Positions 9,158-20,195 of a stretch of DNA of 64,000 nt are shown one piece after another. The stretch is taken from NCBI GenBank assembly GCA_027924585.1, contig BSBM01000151.1, positions 12,422,001 to 12,486,000 on the forward strand. The letters are read 5' to 3'. Made by a program: the position numbers and the translations under genes. Origin of the DNA: Larix kaempferi. Lineage: Eukaryota; Streptophyta; Pinopsida; Pinales; Pinaceae. The notes beneath the pieces were generated by a model. The model worked only from the letters and a program-made list of their open reading frames with translations. It was not told the DNA's origin and made no database searches. Numbering within the stretch: position 1 is the first letter of the stretch; every line of letters begins with the position of its first letter.

Positions 9158-10340
9158 TTGGTAGTCAAAGCTACGGACTTCCAGCTAATCACAAGAGAGT
9201 TATACAAGATGGGTGCAGATGAGATATTGCGACGGTTTGTCTTGCCACATGAGAAAGCGCAGATATTAGTAGAAGCACATGGAGGAGTGGCTGGAGGGCA
9301 CTACGGAGGTTGGGAGACTGCCAGGAAGGTGCTTCGTGTGGGACTTTGGTGGCCCACGCTACATAATGATGCGACAGACTATGCGCGGTCCTGCGATGTT
9401 TGTCAGAGAACCGGGAAGCCATCTAGAAGGGATGAGATGCCACTAATGCCTTAGCTAACACTATAGCCATTTGAAAAATGGGCAGTGGATTTTGTGGGAC
9501 CAATCAATCCACTGGGGAAGCGCACTGGTGCAAGAAATATCATTACCGCGACAGATTATTTGACAAGATGGGCGGAAGCTGCACCAGTTGTTGATTGTTC
9601 CACAGCCACGGCCGCACGGTTCTTGTTTGAGAACATTATCACTCACTTTGGCTGCCCCAAGATATTGCTGAGTGATCAAGGCAGCCACTTTCTCAATCGC
9701 ACCATCAGCGCATTGACGGAGGAACTACAGATACAACATAAGAAGAGTACACCATATCATCCGCAGGAAAATGGCACGGTGGAAGCTTTCAATAAGATAT
9801 TGGAGCATGTGCTGACAAAGGTGTGCAATGCGAACCACGATGACTGGGATCTAAAAAATCCTAGCAGTATTTTGGGCCTATCGCACCACATGTAAAAGGT
9901 TGACGGGTCAGACACCATTCAAATTAGTATATGGACAAGAAGCAATTATTCCAATGGAGTACACCATTCCGAGTCTGCGCATAGCTGCAGTGACAAGTAT
10001 GGGTGATGCAGTAGCATTAGAAGAACGTCTCGCACAGTTAGTACAACTGGAGGAAGATCGCTTCATCGCAGGATTCCACCAGGGGGTGGAGAAGGATCGC
10101 CAAAAGGAATGGCATGATTGCCACAAAAAAAAGCAATTTCAGCAGGGTGACTTGGTGCTGTTGTACGACAGCAAGTTTATGAAACATCCAGGAAAATTGC
10201 AGATGCATTGGCTTGGTCTGTATCGCATTAGTAGCATCACTTTAGGAGGCACAATGCAGTTGCAGCAGTTGGATGGAGCGATGCTCCCAAAGTTTATTAA
10301 TGGTAGTAGGTTGAAGCCTTATCAGTCGGGCTTGGAATAG
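9158..10340 (+). pseudogene. Integrase of Ty3-1 with one frameshift
   Basis: Inserts the cDNA. The N-terminal zinc domain is seen as His (LPHEKAQ), His (EAHGGVAGGH) and Cys-Asp-Val-Cys near 9395. The DDE core has Asp in WAVDFVGP, Asp in LLSDQGSHF and Glu in NGTVEAFNK, with 35 residues between the second Asp and Glu as the family requires. Two TAGs (9452, 9464) precede the core. A +1 shift in an A-run near 9850-9866 moves the remainder, starting around the TGQTPFKLVYGQEA block, into the next phase. The C-terminal part (QFQQGDLVLLYDSKF, HWLGLYRISS) is a GPY/F-like module; no chromodomain follows. Confidence 0.9.
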
Positions 10341-10989
10341 CGCGATGCCTAAGTCGCATTAGGAAAAAAAAATGCAGGTTGATCGGTGGTAAGATGGAGC
10401 ACCGACAAAGATTAGAATGCACAGGCAGGGAGGCTTGTGCTGTAATTTAGGAGTGGTCCGTGACAGTGGTAGTAGTGCAACTGGGTCAAATCAGTAATAA
10501 ATGCCAAAAGTAGAGACAATTAATTAATGGAGCGGTTTCGCATGATGGGAATTAATGGCGGATCCAGCCGATCGACTGACAGGATTGACGATGGATTTGC
10601 GTCATTAATACAGAATTTCAGTCGAGTTAATGCCAGATTTAGTAATGATGACGAAGGATTGGGTTGGATGCTATAAGAACGGGTTGAAGTTGGTTGAAAG
10701 GCACTAAGAATTCAGTCGTTAAGTGAGCTTGTGAAGTGTTACAGAGTGTTCGTATTTCCTAGTGAGTGCAGTTGTGAGTTGGTAAAGGTTCAGTTGAAAT
10801 TGCAGAGTGCCGTTGCTGAGCATTGAGTGGGTCTGTCAATTACGTCGGTGATCCGTTGAGAACGTCGTGTGAGGTATGCTGGAAATAGTTGAGATTAGCA
10901 GTGAAGTAGAGTCTCCCTTTGTCGAGGTTGCTGTTGATGAAGAAGTTGAGTCCGTGAGAGACGTCAATCTTGAGGAATAAGTTGCAAAC
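10341..10989 (+). other. Non-coding spacer between pol and third ORF of Ty3-1
   Basis: About 650 bp with no open frame. It contains a TATA-like ctataagaac near 10671-10680, roughly 310 bp upstream of the third ORF, which might be an internal promoter (inference). Confidence 0.4.
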
Positions 10990-12470
10990 ATGCCGGTTGG
11001 AGCGTCGGTGATTGCCAAGAAGCGTCGGGAGGACAATGTTCTGAGTCGCCGCAGAGCAAGTGTCAGCTTCGGTCCTCCACTGCTGGGGCGGGGGAAGCTC
11101 AAGGGAAAGAGGGGCCATCCAGCCGCCGGATGGATGAGTTTGCCGCATGGAAAGGACTCTCGGCCACTGATATCCTGGGGTATGTTCCCCCCAGTCGGCC
11201 CAGGGTACCCTCCCGGAAGGTGCAGAGGAATCCAAAGTATCAATTGCGGATGCCCGCCTTACCAGTCGGAATGGAGTGCTCTGTTGACATTGGACCAGCA
11301 CTGACGCGTCTGAAATATGACGACCATGACATGGTGGCGTACAAGGAGATTGCGTCGGACCCTTATGAGCCACGATCACAATTGAGCAGTATGTCGGTTC
11401 TGCATGATTGGGCGTAGGGTTTGAAATAAGCAGGCTTGCTAGGCCTTATCAATATGACCCATTTTGGACAGCTGCTGGAGGTCAATGCATGTGTGAAGAA
11501 GCTGATGGCCTAATTTCACGGCGGTACGTTGTGGCTGGATGAAGCAATTCCTGTCACCGTGCACTTGATCGTAGAGATTACTGGGTTGCCCAAGGATGGG
11601 GTCGACCCGTCGTAGTATTTCTGAGGAAAGGAGAATGACAAAAAGTTGGTTGCACAGTTGGTCAAGCGCTACGAGTTGGAGTAGGATGGCCGGGGTTGCC
11701 GCACCAGCAACATCAATGATCAGGCGGTGCTCACCGACACCAAGATAATTTCCGGCAAAGTGGTATGGGGTGGCCGACCCAATCAGTGTAATTCAAGAAT
11801 TGTGGCGTGTGCTGAACCATGTGCAGCCGGGGTGCAGATGAACTGGTCATTATTTCTACTGAATCAATTGGCAGAGGACGCTATGGTGGTTCAAGCCAGT
11901 AAGGGCTGATTCACATATAGCTGGCTTCTGCTATTGATTACATTCATGGCCTGGAAGGAGCTCGACGTGTACCAGGGTATGGAGATTGACGTCGTGAAAG
12001 AGCCTCGCGGTGCGTGTTATCAAAACCTGTGGTTTGTCCGCGAACAAGAGCGGAATAGGGAATGTATATTGTTCTTCTGGTTATACTGGGAGATGCTCTA
12101 TGCGGCTGCGACAAAGGTTCCTCTATTGACCAAAGAAACCGTAGCACAGTCTAAGTCGGTCATGGTGTTTGCAATACGACCGCATGCAATTTATGTACAA
12201 TCCCGCCGTGACCCGGATAGGCAATGGTTGTTGACACCATATAAGGTGACGACAGTGGAGTTGGAGGCTATCGTGAACGACTAGCTAGAGGCATGGCGCG
12301 AACCCATGGGGTTGGCGGAGATTGAGGCTGGCGAACCGACGGAAGTTCCAGATGATCGCATATCGACGTAGGACCAGCGGAGTCATCATGATTCCGACCA
12401 AGAATCTGCAAAGACACCAACAGATGACGACAGTGACCGGGCCCTTGAACAAAAGAGACTAAAAGGATAC
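10990..12470 (+). pseudogene. Third ORF of Ty3-1, globular N-terminal domain
   Basis: Located after pol, in the env position, but with no signal peptide or membrane anchor. The coding trace is mainly in phase 0 (first base divisible by 3) from about 11130 to 12466, with stops at 11415, 11427 and beyond, again mostly TAG. Blocks: ALPVGMECSVDIGPALTRL, then FHGGTLWLDEAIPVTVHLIV followed by EITGLPKDG, then GVQMNWSLFLLNQL, YSWLLLLITFMAWKELDVYQ and FWLYWEMLYAA. The GGTLWL...TGLP...G layout recalls the plant mobile domain shared by host proteins and plant transposons (weak inference). Phase changes near 12466 to join the coiled-coil part. Confidence 0.55.
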
Positions 12471-12479
12471 TAGGGCAGT

Positions 12480-13782
12480 TGGGCTTCCCCTGTCGACGGA
12501 AGCGCAGTTGGGCCGACTCATAAAAGCAATCGCTAATGCATCCACCGCAGCGGCTCACAAGATGAGAATGAAGGCAGATGAAGGTTTCCATGCGTTCACT
12601 GCTTGTATGGACTCCTTATGTGATATGGTTTTGAGGAAGGCACTTCAAGAAGCAGTGGCACCGTCGTTTGGCACAATCAGCACCGAGCCGCAGGTCAGTA
12701 ATGTGGAGATTCCCCCGACTGCGATTGTGACTGACGATGAGGCTGTGAATTCCTTACTGTAGTAGTTGAAGAAGGTGACCATCAATGTTAACGTGTTGCC
12801 AGCACAAGGGTTGACAACTGTGCAAACGGTCACTAATCGAGAAATAGTGGACATAATGCATGAGATTAGTGGCAAGTGTATGTGGTTGCAGGAGTGCAAG
12901 GCAGTTGCACAAGAAGCCATTGCAGATTTAATAGGAAGGGCTGCTGCGGCGCGACAGGTTGTAGATGAACTGGAAGAAGACATCAAGAAAGAAAGAGCAG
13001 AGAAGGTTCACAAGATTGAAGAACTGAAAAAAGAACAGGACCACCTCATCGCGGAGAAGGCCCATATGTGGGATGATAGTGTGTGGGTATACCGGGCCAT
13101 TGCGGAGGCTTATCATCATGTACCGGAGCCCACTGAAGGGTTGGATATGCTTCAACGTGTGAAACAACTAGGGGTTGTCATTGTCCAGTTGCGGCATGAG
13201 AATCAAGATCAGGAGTTAAAAGCTCAGGCGAATCTTGGCACCCCTCAAACAGAAGTGGATGACCATAAATGAGCTATTGAGGAGATAGAAACATAGCTGG
13301 TAGAGATGGAAACAACAACAATGAAGCTCACAGCCAACACTATGTAGCTTTGGGGTCGAATCGTTCAGGGTGAGCAGGTCAAACAACTGGTGAAGGTTTG
13401 ACAGGAAGCGGAGGGGCAGTTGGAGACACTAAAGGCAGCGATGCGAGTGATGCCACCCATGGAGCAGGTTGCTAAGTCTGCGGATTTAAAAGACCCGCAG
13501 CAGCACGTCGCCAAGGCCGATGAGCGATAGAAGAAGTGTGCTGCGCAGCTAGAGGAGTTCCAGGATGTTGGCGGTCAGCTCATGACAAAGGCTGGCGAAG
13601 CTCTCCAGGAAGTGTAGGAACATCGTCAACAGGTGGCCGCGAAGCTTACCAAGCACCCCTCTCCCTAGGATGTCATCGACAGTCAGGAGGTGAATACGAC
13701 AGCAAAGGAAATGGTGATGACAGTCGAGCAGCAGTACGAGGATTTCAAAGTCAAGACCATAGGGTACACCATGTCCAGTTGA
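12480..13782 (+). pseudogene. Third ORF of Ty3-1, C-terminal coiled coil
   Basis: Phase 1 coding trace with amphipathic heptad-like helices. The longest open stretch is 12766-13272, though its apparent start follows two TAGs, so the frame really continues from 12508. The core is ARQVVDELEEDIKKERAEKV followed by a Lys/Glu-rich run, then LDMLQRVKQLGVVIVQLRHE. The trace continues past stops to a TGA at 13780-13782 with repeated Glu/Gln/Lys helices (QQHVAKADE, AAQLEEFQD). It suggests a self-associating structural protein. No enzymatic motif or membrane helix is present. Confidence 0.6.
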
Positions 13783-13821
13783 TGTGGCTTGAGGGTGAGC
13801 CACAAGATTGTGTTGGGGGCC

Positions 13822-14687
13822 TGTTGGCAGGCGGTTTGGTAAGGTAACATCGTAGCATCGGCTACTGTGACACGGTAGAAGATATCGCGGAAGGAAGAAA
13901 GCTGGGCATAAAGAATATTATTTTATGCATTTTTGTGTTAATTGTACTGCATCTTGCAGGTTTTGGGTCATTTGGACCATATGTGATGTAATTTTGAGTC
14001 ATTTGTACCGCAGTATGCAGGTTTTTGGGTCATTGGACCGCGTCAGTTAGACTTTGGTCATTTGTCCAAGTGTCGGTTAGGAAGTTGTTAGTAAGTGGAC
14101 AAGCATTGTAAAGGCAGAAGCCTATATATAGACATAAGTTGTAAGTGTTGAATCATATTAGTACGGATCCTTGGATGTTGTTGTGTGCGTCTTTGAGTCT
14201 GTATCTGAGATCAAGAGATATTGCTGAGATCTAATTTTGTGGAGATGTTGTATCAGATTTTTGCTGAAGTAATATGACATGACGGAACTATTTGGTGAAA
14301 TTCCCTGTGTATGTTTTATGATAATGCATGTTGCGATTCATGAATGATGCTATGGTTTCTTGCTGCAGTTAATACTTTTAATGTTATACTTGTCACAATG
14401 AATGTTTCTGTTGAATGATGTTATGAATATGAATGATGTAAACTTTGAATGCATAGATTTTTATTGAATGTTGCGATAAGTTCAGTAATCGGTGCTGCAA
14501 CCATCCTCCTTCATTCGGCAGAAACATGGTTACGTCCACTCTCCCTTGAACGCCTCGAGTGAGACCTCATCTGCTCTGCAGGTGTTGCTGGACGGGGTAA
14601 AACCTGTCCAGGCTGGTGCTCAAGGAGATCACGGTGGGTTGGTGTCAAAAGCGATGGGAACCCCTATCGACAGCGTTTGAGTTAACA
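13822..14687 (+). repeat. 3' LTR of Ty3-1
   Basis: 866 bp homologous to 2562-3419, with matching TG...CA ends. Preceded by a weak purine tract (gttgggggc, 13812-13820). Divergence from the 5' LTR is mostly transitions plus small indels near 14040-14100. Confidence 0.92.
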
Positions 14688-15848
14688 ATGATGGCGTCGC
14701 AAGGCAGGATGCTAAGAAGTAGTGACTCTGGGATTTATGCTATCCATGGTGGAGCACAATTCATTCATATGCAGAGGATTAATTATGGCTGTAGGTGGAG
14801 TACCTTAAGAGGACAGGGAACACGTAGGAGCAATCGCGAAGGAATCAAGGTAAAGAACCATGGACACAGCTGCAAAAGAGCGCATTAATAAGGATCAACG
14901 GGCGCTTGAGTGGTAGGAGTTACCACGTGCCCAGGCTCGTTATAAGAGGGAGTGGGTAGATTGATGGGCATGCAAGTGGGCGCGTGGTTGGAAGTGTTGG
15001 CTGTCACATGGCCCGTCCTGCTGCTACTGCCAGAGTTGTACACCCGTTATGGGGGTGTTGTGCTATACCTTTATTCAAGCTTCCTTTGGGTTTATATGTG
15101 CATGTGACCTTGGTTTTCGGGGTTAGGTACATTACATTGTATTTAAAATCATATATTCATGTTAATCATTCATATATTTTTATTCAATATATTATTATTG
15201 TATCATGGATTATTTTATACTCAAAACATTTTGGCAACAACTTGTGTGTGAGTGAACTTTGTTCCTCACATTTTTCCTGTCAAAAACATTGTGGACAGAG
15301 AAATACCCTTCTAGCAGATTCAACCATTTATCTAGGGCATCAACATTGATCTAGCCTTCAAATAAAGGAATATAAAAGTTAACTTGTACCTTGGATGGTG
15401 TGGATCCTCAAAAGTGAGTGCTTGATGATCCCTTCGTTGTTGTCGGCATCCGTTGAAGGATCTGGGTGAAATTTTCTATCATCTTATTCCTTTGTCGCGT
15501 GAGGGATTCCTCGAGCAATAGCTTGATAGGATCTCCCGCTCTGTAATATCTCTTTTCCTCGGACTTGGGAGGCTGTTTGGGTCGACGAGAATGGTTTTAC
15601 CTAAGATCGACTAGTTCAATACCCAACTCTTAATATCCAAATTTCGTTGGGGACGTGCATTGAGACAACATAGAGAAGATTGATATGATACCATTGATCC
15701 AAATTTATTTTAGAAACAAAATGAAAGAGTATATATAGTACCACATACACACATATATTGCAAGGAACATAGTGATATAACAAACTCACATTATATTAAT
15801 TTAATGAAACAGAACAAATTGTAAAATAGAAGCAGCTAGAATGGTGGT
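14688..15848. other. Flank between Ty3-1 and NA-1; possible decayed coding scrap
   Basis: Mostly non-coding. A short plus-strand trace from the ATG at 14860 reads MDTAAKERINKDQRALEW, then a TAG, then ELPRAQARYKREWVD, then a TGA; the sequence looks protein-like but is unassigned. The rest, including the AT-rich 15110-15240 and 15600-15840, shows nothing I can name. Confidence 0.4.
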
Positions 15849-16860
15849 TGTTATCGGACAATCCACTCAGGGGACACGAGCCGGATCTCCCTAGTTCAAG
15901 TGAATCTAGAAAAAATAGTACAGAATACAAAACTCATTTCCTAGATCTAGTTACAGATCGAGTACTTAGATATCATACCTTTCAGATCGCAAATCCTTCT
16001 CCTTGTTGTTGCTCCAAGTCTCGCGGTCATCAGATCTCCAGCTGCAAGACCTGTCAAGACAATATGGAAATGACACAAGTAGTACAAGATATCTAAACAA
16101 TAACTGATCTAAACTAACAGTTGAGGAAGAAAGTTCTAAACATCATCAATGAGACAACAATTATGGAAAGAGATTATATTAACTGTATAAAAAGTGGGAA
16201 TACATAGAAAAGATGAAGCTACAACCAAAGCCTCAACGTCGCATCCTCCATCCAACATGTCCAAGCCAAACCTCCAAGATGGTACAAGCTTCCCAATCAC
16301 CAATATGGGTCCTACCATCATAAGGGTACCATAGATCTTCCCCCTCCCATGGAGAGAGTGGGTGTTTATATAGGGCTAAAGAGATAGGGTAGGTTGAGGA
16401 TTAAGGGGAGATGGTTAAGGGATCTTCCCATAAGGTTAGGAACCGAAATGCCACCTCACCTAGATCCTAGGGATAGGCCTTCACATCACTCATCTTCGAG
16501 AATGAGCTTGAAGATACTCTTTTATCCAAATAAATGACATCGTTGCAAGTTGCATTAGGACAACCTACGACGTCGCATGTTGCACAAGGGCAGACTGCGA
16601 AGACCTTGAAAAGTAGGTCAGTTAAGCCCTCCAGTCATGGGAAACTTCAGGGATATGTTTTTACTCTAAAATGGGTTTAGGTAACATAGCAAAGAGTTTA
16701 CACAATGGTCAAGATGACGACATTATCACAACAGTCATGATGACAAACTTGGTCATAAAGACAGTACTTGCAACGGTCATGATGATGACACTAGGTCATG
16801 ACGGCGACACTTGCAACACTTGCGACACTTGCACAAGGGTGATGACATTTTGGTGTAACA
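15849..16860 (-). repeat. 3' LTR of NA-1
   Basis: 1012 bp, matching 23944-24958 nearly throughout. On the plus strand it starts TGTTATCGGACAATCC and ends TGGTGTAACA. Near the end it contains short iterations of a ggtcatgatgac-like motif and acttgc/gacacttgc triplets (about 16725-16835). Confidence 0.92.
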
Positions 16861-16879
16861 GAATGCCCCCCAAAGAATG
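16861..16879 (-). other. Polypurine tract of NA-1
   Basis: On the minus strand the bases just before the 3' LTR read cattctttggggggcattc. This is the expected plus-strand primer location and fixes the orientation. Confidence 0.6.
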
Positions 16880-18599
16880 AAGCTGACGGAATGAGACAGG
16901 TGAAATTCTTTGTAGTAAGAAAAATGGAAAGGACTTGCTGGTTGGAAGGAGTTACTGCAGAAATGACCTGAGATCCACAAGTCTCATACAACACAAAACA
17001 TGGCTGCCGACCAATACATTGTAGATCCATGATAGTAAAGATCAACTGAACACAATCATGGCTACTAGACACAATCGTAGATCCATGATGAGATTATAAC
17101 ATAGCCACGACCAATACAAAAGTGGATCTGTGTAACTCTGAACTGACAACACAGCCACGACCAATACAAAAGTGGATCTGTGCGTCCCAAACAATCTCCA
17201 TCGCAACCTGGGTAAAAAATAGCTTCCCCAGGGTCTTCAAGCTGAACCCGCAATGATATGAATCTATCCATGTGATTACAATGTTTTGGAGTTGAACATG
17301 GTAGAAACCACTTGATTACCGTTCATTAATGTATATCGTTAACAAGTGCGAGGCAGATCACCATTAATGTCAATGATTCCCAAGGTATCACAGTACATAT
17401 CACCAAGCGTGAATAAGTGAGTAGAAGTCGAACGCAAGATGAAATCTTTCAATCAAGAGTCAATGATGTAAACTCATGTTGAAAGCAAGGTAACCTGCCA
17501 TTGAGGCATGCAGGGCCAAGGTACTTGGTTGGTTTCTAAGTTCATTCCTCGGATGATGATTTGAAGTCGACGAGGATGAACCCGTCGAAGGAGGGCCATG
17601 ATGAATCCCCCATCATCGACATGAAACTCGATAATAGATGTTTGGTGTAGATCGGATGGTAGAGTAATGTGCAAGACTGACTCAAGGTAGACCAACATGA
17701 TTGAAGGTGTACTGACTGTAGATTATGAGGAACAAACGTCTCTTGAACATGGGCATGGCATGACTTGACAGTATTGACTTGACAAGAATGATACCAACCC
17801 CTAATGCAACTAATGGTGGAAGCATTCTTTGGCTAATCCAAAGGAGTGACAAGACTCATGGAATTGACAGGACTCGAAGACAAACATATTACCCAAGTAC
17901 TGAATGCAGAATGCAAACTAGTGCCATGTTCAAGAGTGACTATGTACTGTCATAATTAAGACGTAACACAAAATATTTCATTTTTCCCCATCATGATTGA
18001 TGAGTGCCTCATGTGTTTTTGACGAGCTTGATGAGGGTAACCAGATGCTCGGTATAGCTCATCTCATAGATGAGTCCAATCCCAAATGTTTCATGAACCT
18101 AGGAAAGGAGGGGTTCGTCCCATAATGGGCCCTTCAATGTTTAAAATTTAACAAGTCCAGAGAAGGAAAACTCGGCATCATTTCATGTTTAGAGAGTCTG
18201 AAAAGAACTAAAGGAGACTCCCATGATCCTTTTTCGTAAAGTTAGCCTCATCGCCCGAAAAAAGGGTAAAACAATGCGGGAGAGGACTCTTCCAGCCATG
18301 ATTGGTTGGAGTATTCATTTTTCGTAAATAGTGCTTCCTGGTCCCAAAAAGGGGTAAACTATCACCAGACAGACGATCATTCAAATGCTTTTACAAGCGT
18401 GAAAGCATCAAGTTCGCTTGGCAATCTTTTCCTATTTAGGGAGTCTGAAAAGAGCTTAAAAAGGACTCCATGAACAACTTTGTCATGGTTGATGATCGAG
18501 TACGACAAAGGGAAAGTAAACTTGGCACAGTTCCTTTTCCGTAAATAGTCTAGCAAGGCCGGATAAAGTGATAAACCTATACTCGTTAGACACACCTTT
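16880..18599 (-). other. Non-coding 3' region of NA-1
   Basis: No RT, integrase or other coding trace is seen. A short tandem duplication lies at about 17100-17180 (cacagccacgaccaatac repeated about 53 bp apart). Two diverged blocks at 18220-18320 and 18520-18560 share tttcgtaaatagt-like strings. Confidence 0.5.
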
Positions 18600-20145
18600 T
18601 TAACTCAAATTTTTAATGAGCACGAGAATGGTATCAAAAGCACTCAGAATCTTTTTCATGTTTGAACCAGAGCACGAAAAAGTAAAAACTAAGATCAAAA
18701 CACTTTTCATGTTTCAACCAGAGCATGAAAAAGGTGAAAAGTAAGCTCAAATGCTATCTTACTGTTTTTAACAAGCTCGAAGATAGGTTGGAAGAATGCT
18801 CATGATGTATGCTTCATTTTTTAACGAGCTTGTAGCATAAAATGAACTATGCTCGGGATAATTTTCATGGTTTAATGAGCTCGAAACCTAGAAAAGGAAA
18901 GTATGCTCGAAAATGTTCCCAATGGTGAACTTTTACCCAACATGGAATCCAGAGGTTGGTGTGTGCCCCCAGCATGATTGCTAGAAGTAAGTGACTTAGC
19001 TCCAACGTGGTGTGGAGAGGCGATCAAGTTGACTTCAACGTAACTTACAGAGGTTGAAGATATGCCCCCAAGCTTCATTTCACTCTCCTAAGGCATAGGT
19101 GGGTGAAAAGAAGGTTCAGGTACTAAGTCTATGAGGAGACTCGACTCAAAGGGAAAGGATATGTTTCATTTTTTAATGAGCTTGACACAGGAATAGAACT
19201 CTACTCAAAATACTTGTTTCATTTTTTAAAGAGCTTGACACAGAAAGGGAACTATGCTCATAGGTTAAGGCCCATTGACGGGTTCCTTCCCAACATGATT
19301 CCCAGAGGTTGGAAAATGCCCCCAACATGATTGCTAGCAGCTTATCATGGTAGTGATCCATCAACATGATTGCTGACGGTATGACATGTGGCATGCCCCC
19401 CAAGCTTCATTTCGTTTAAAAATGTTACTTGCTAACCCAACTACCAACCTGGCTACTAATATGAAAATGTTCACCAAGGGGGGGGGGAAACGAAAATTAG
19501 AGGAAATGAAGGTTCAAGTTCTAACTTTAGCGAGAGACTCGAATTGAAGGGAGGGAGATCTATTTCATTTTTACACAAGCTTGAAATAGACAATAACTAT
19601 GCTTGAGGGGGCCCATCTGATTTTTTAACGAGCTTGAAATGGAATAAAACTATGCTCGAGGGGGGCCATCTTATTTTTTAACGAGCTTGAAATGGAATAA
19701 AACTATGCTTGAGGGGGCCCATCTTATTTTTTAACGAGCTTGAAATGGAATAAAACTATGCTCGAGGGGGCCATCTTATTTTTTAACGAGCTTGAAATGG
19801 AATAAAACTATGCTCGAGTGGATTGGTTTCATTTTTATGCAAGCTTTAAACCAAAGGTAAACTATGCTTAGAGGGGTTGGTTTCATTTTTTAACGAGCTT
19901 GAAACATAACATAAACCATGCTCGTAGGAACCTATTTCATTTTTTAACGAGCTTGACATAGAACGGGAACTATGCTCATGTGAAATGGTTTCATTTTTAT
20001 GCAAGCTTGAAATCAAAGAGAAACTTTGCTTGAAGGTTGGTTTCATTCTTTAACGAGCTTGAAACAGAACATAAACTATGCTCGTGGGAACCTATTTCAT
20101 TTTTTAACGAGCTTGACATAGAACGAAAACTATGCTCGTACCCCC
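18600..20145 (-). repeat. Tandem array of 53-bp units, each with a short inverted repeat
   Basis: The best block (19561-20145) has 11 units. Their left arms start at 19576, 19629, 19682, 19735, 19787, 19840, 19894, 19948, 20002, 20054 and 20108, a period of 52-54 bp. Each holds a 5-base arm (CGAGC or CAAGC) and, about 20 bases later, a complementary arm (GCTCG or GCTTG). Outlying degenerate units with the same period lie near 18825/18876 and 19178/19231. The array sits 3' of the gag-protease ORF in element orientation. Confidence 0.85.
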
Positions 20146-20195
20146 CATCCTCAGGGGGAAGAAACCACTAAAACATGTGGAACATTTAGGGAAGT

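Larger units (their letters stand above)
2562..14687 (+). mobile_element. Ty3-1: complete but inactive Ty3/gypsy LTR retrotransposon
   Basis: About 12.1 kb bounded by two homologous LTRs that both start TGTTGGCAGG and end GAGTTAACA. The order is primer site, upstream ORF, gag, knuckles, protease, second gag-like domain, RT, RNase H, integrase, third ORF, 3' LTR. The order RT-RH-IN defines Ty3/gypsy. An ORF upstream of gag, a long 3' ORF, an Asp-tRNA-like primer site and no visible chromodomain recall the Tat/Ogre/Athila group (inference). Nearly all of gag-pol sits in one reading frame (first base congruent to 2 mod 3) broken by more than 20 stops and one frameshift near 9855. Flanking 5-mers are acggt (2557-2561) and atgat (14688-14692), which differ by two transitions and may be a decayed target duplication. 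Confidence 0.93.

Noticed and set aside
10836-11379. Minus-strand open frames of 135 and 179 codons under the third ORF of Ty3-1
   Set aside because: Antisense shadows of the coding strand; no homology or start context.
10990-13782. Third ORF as a retroviral-type envelope gene
   Set aside because: No signal peptide, no transmembrane helix and no glycosylation-rich ectodomain; the C-terminal half is a soluble coiled coil.
16861-18599. Search for RT or integrase in the 3' part of NA-1
   Set aside because: No YxDD, D35E or RNase H pattern in any frame; the open frames are short and motif-free.
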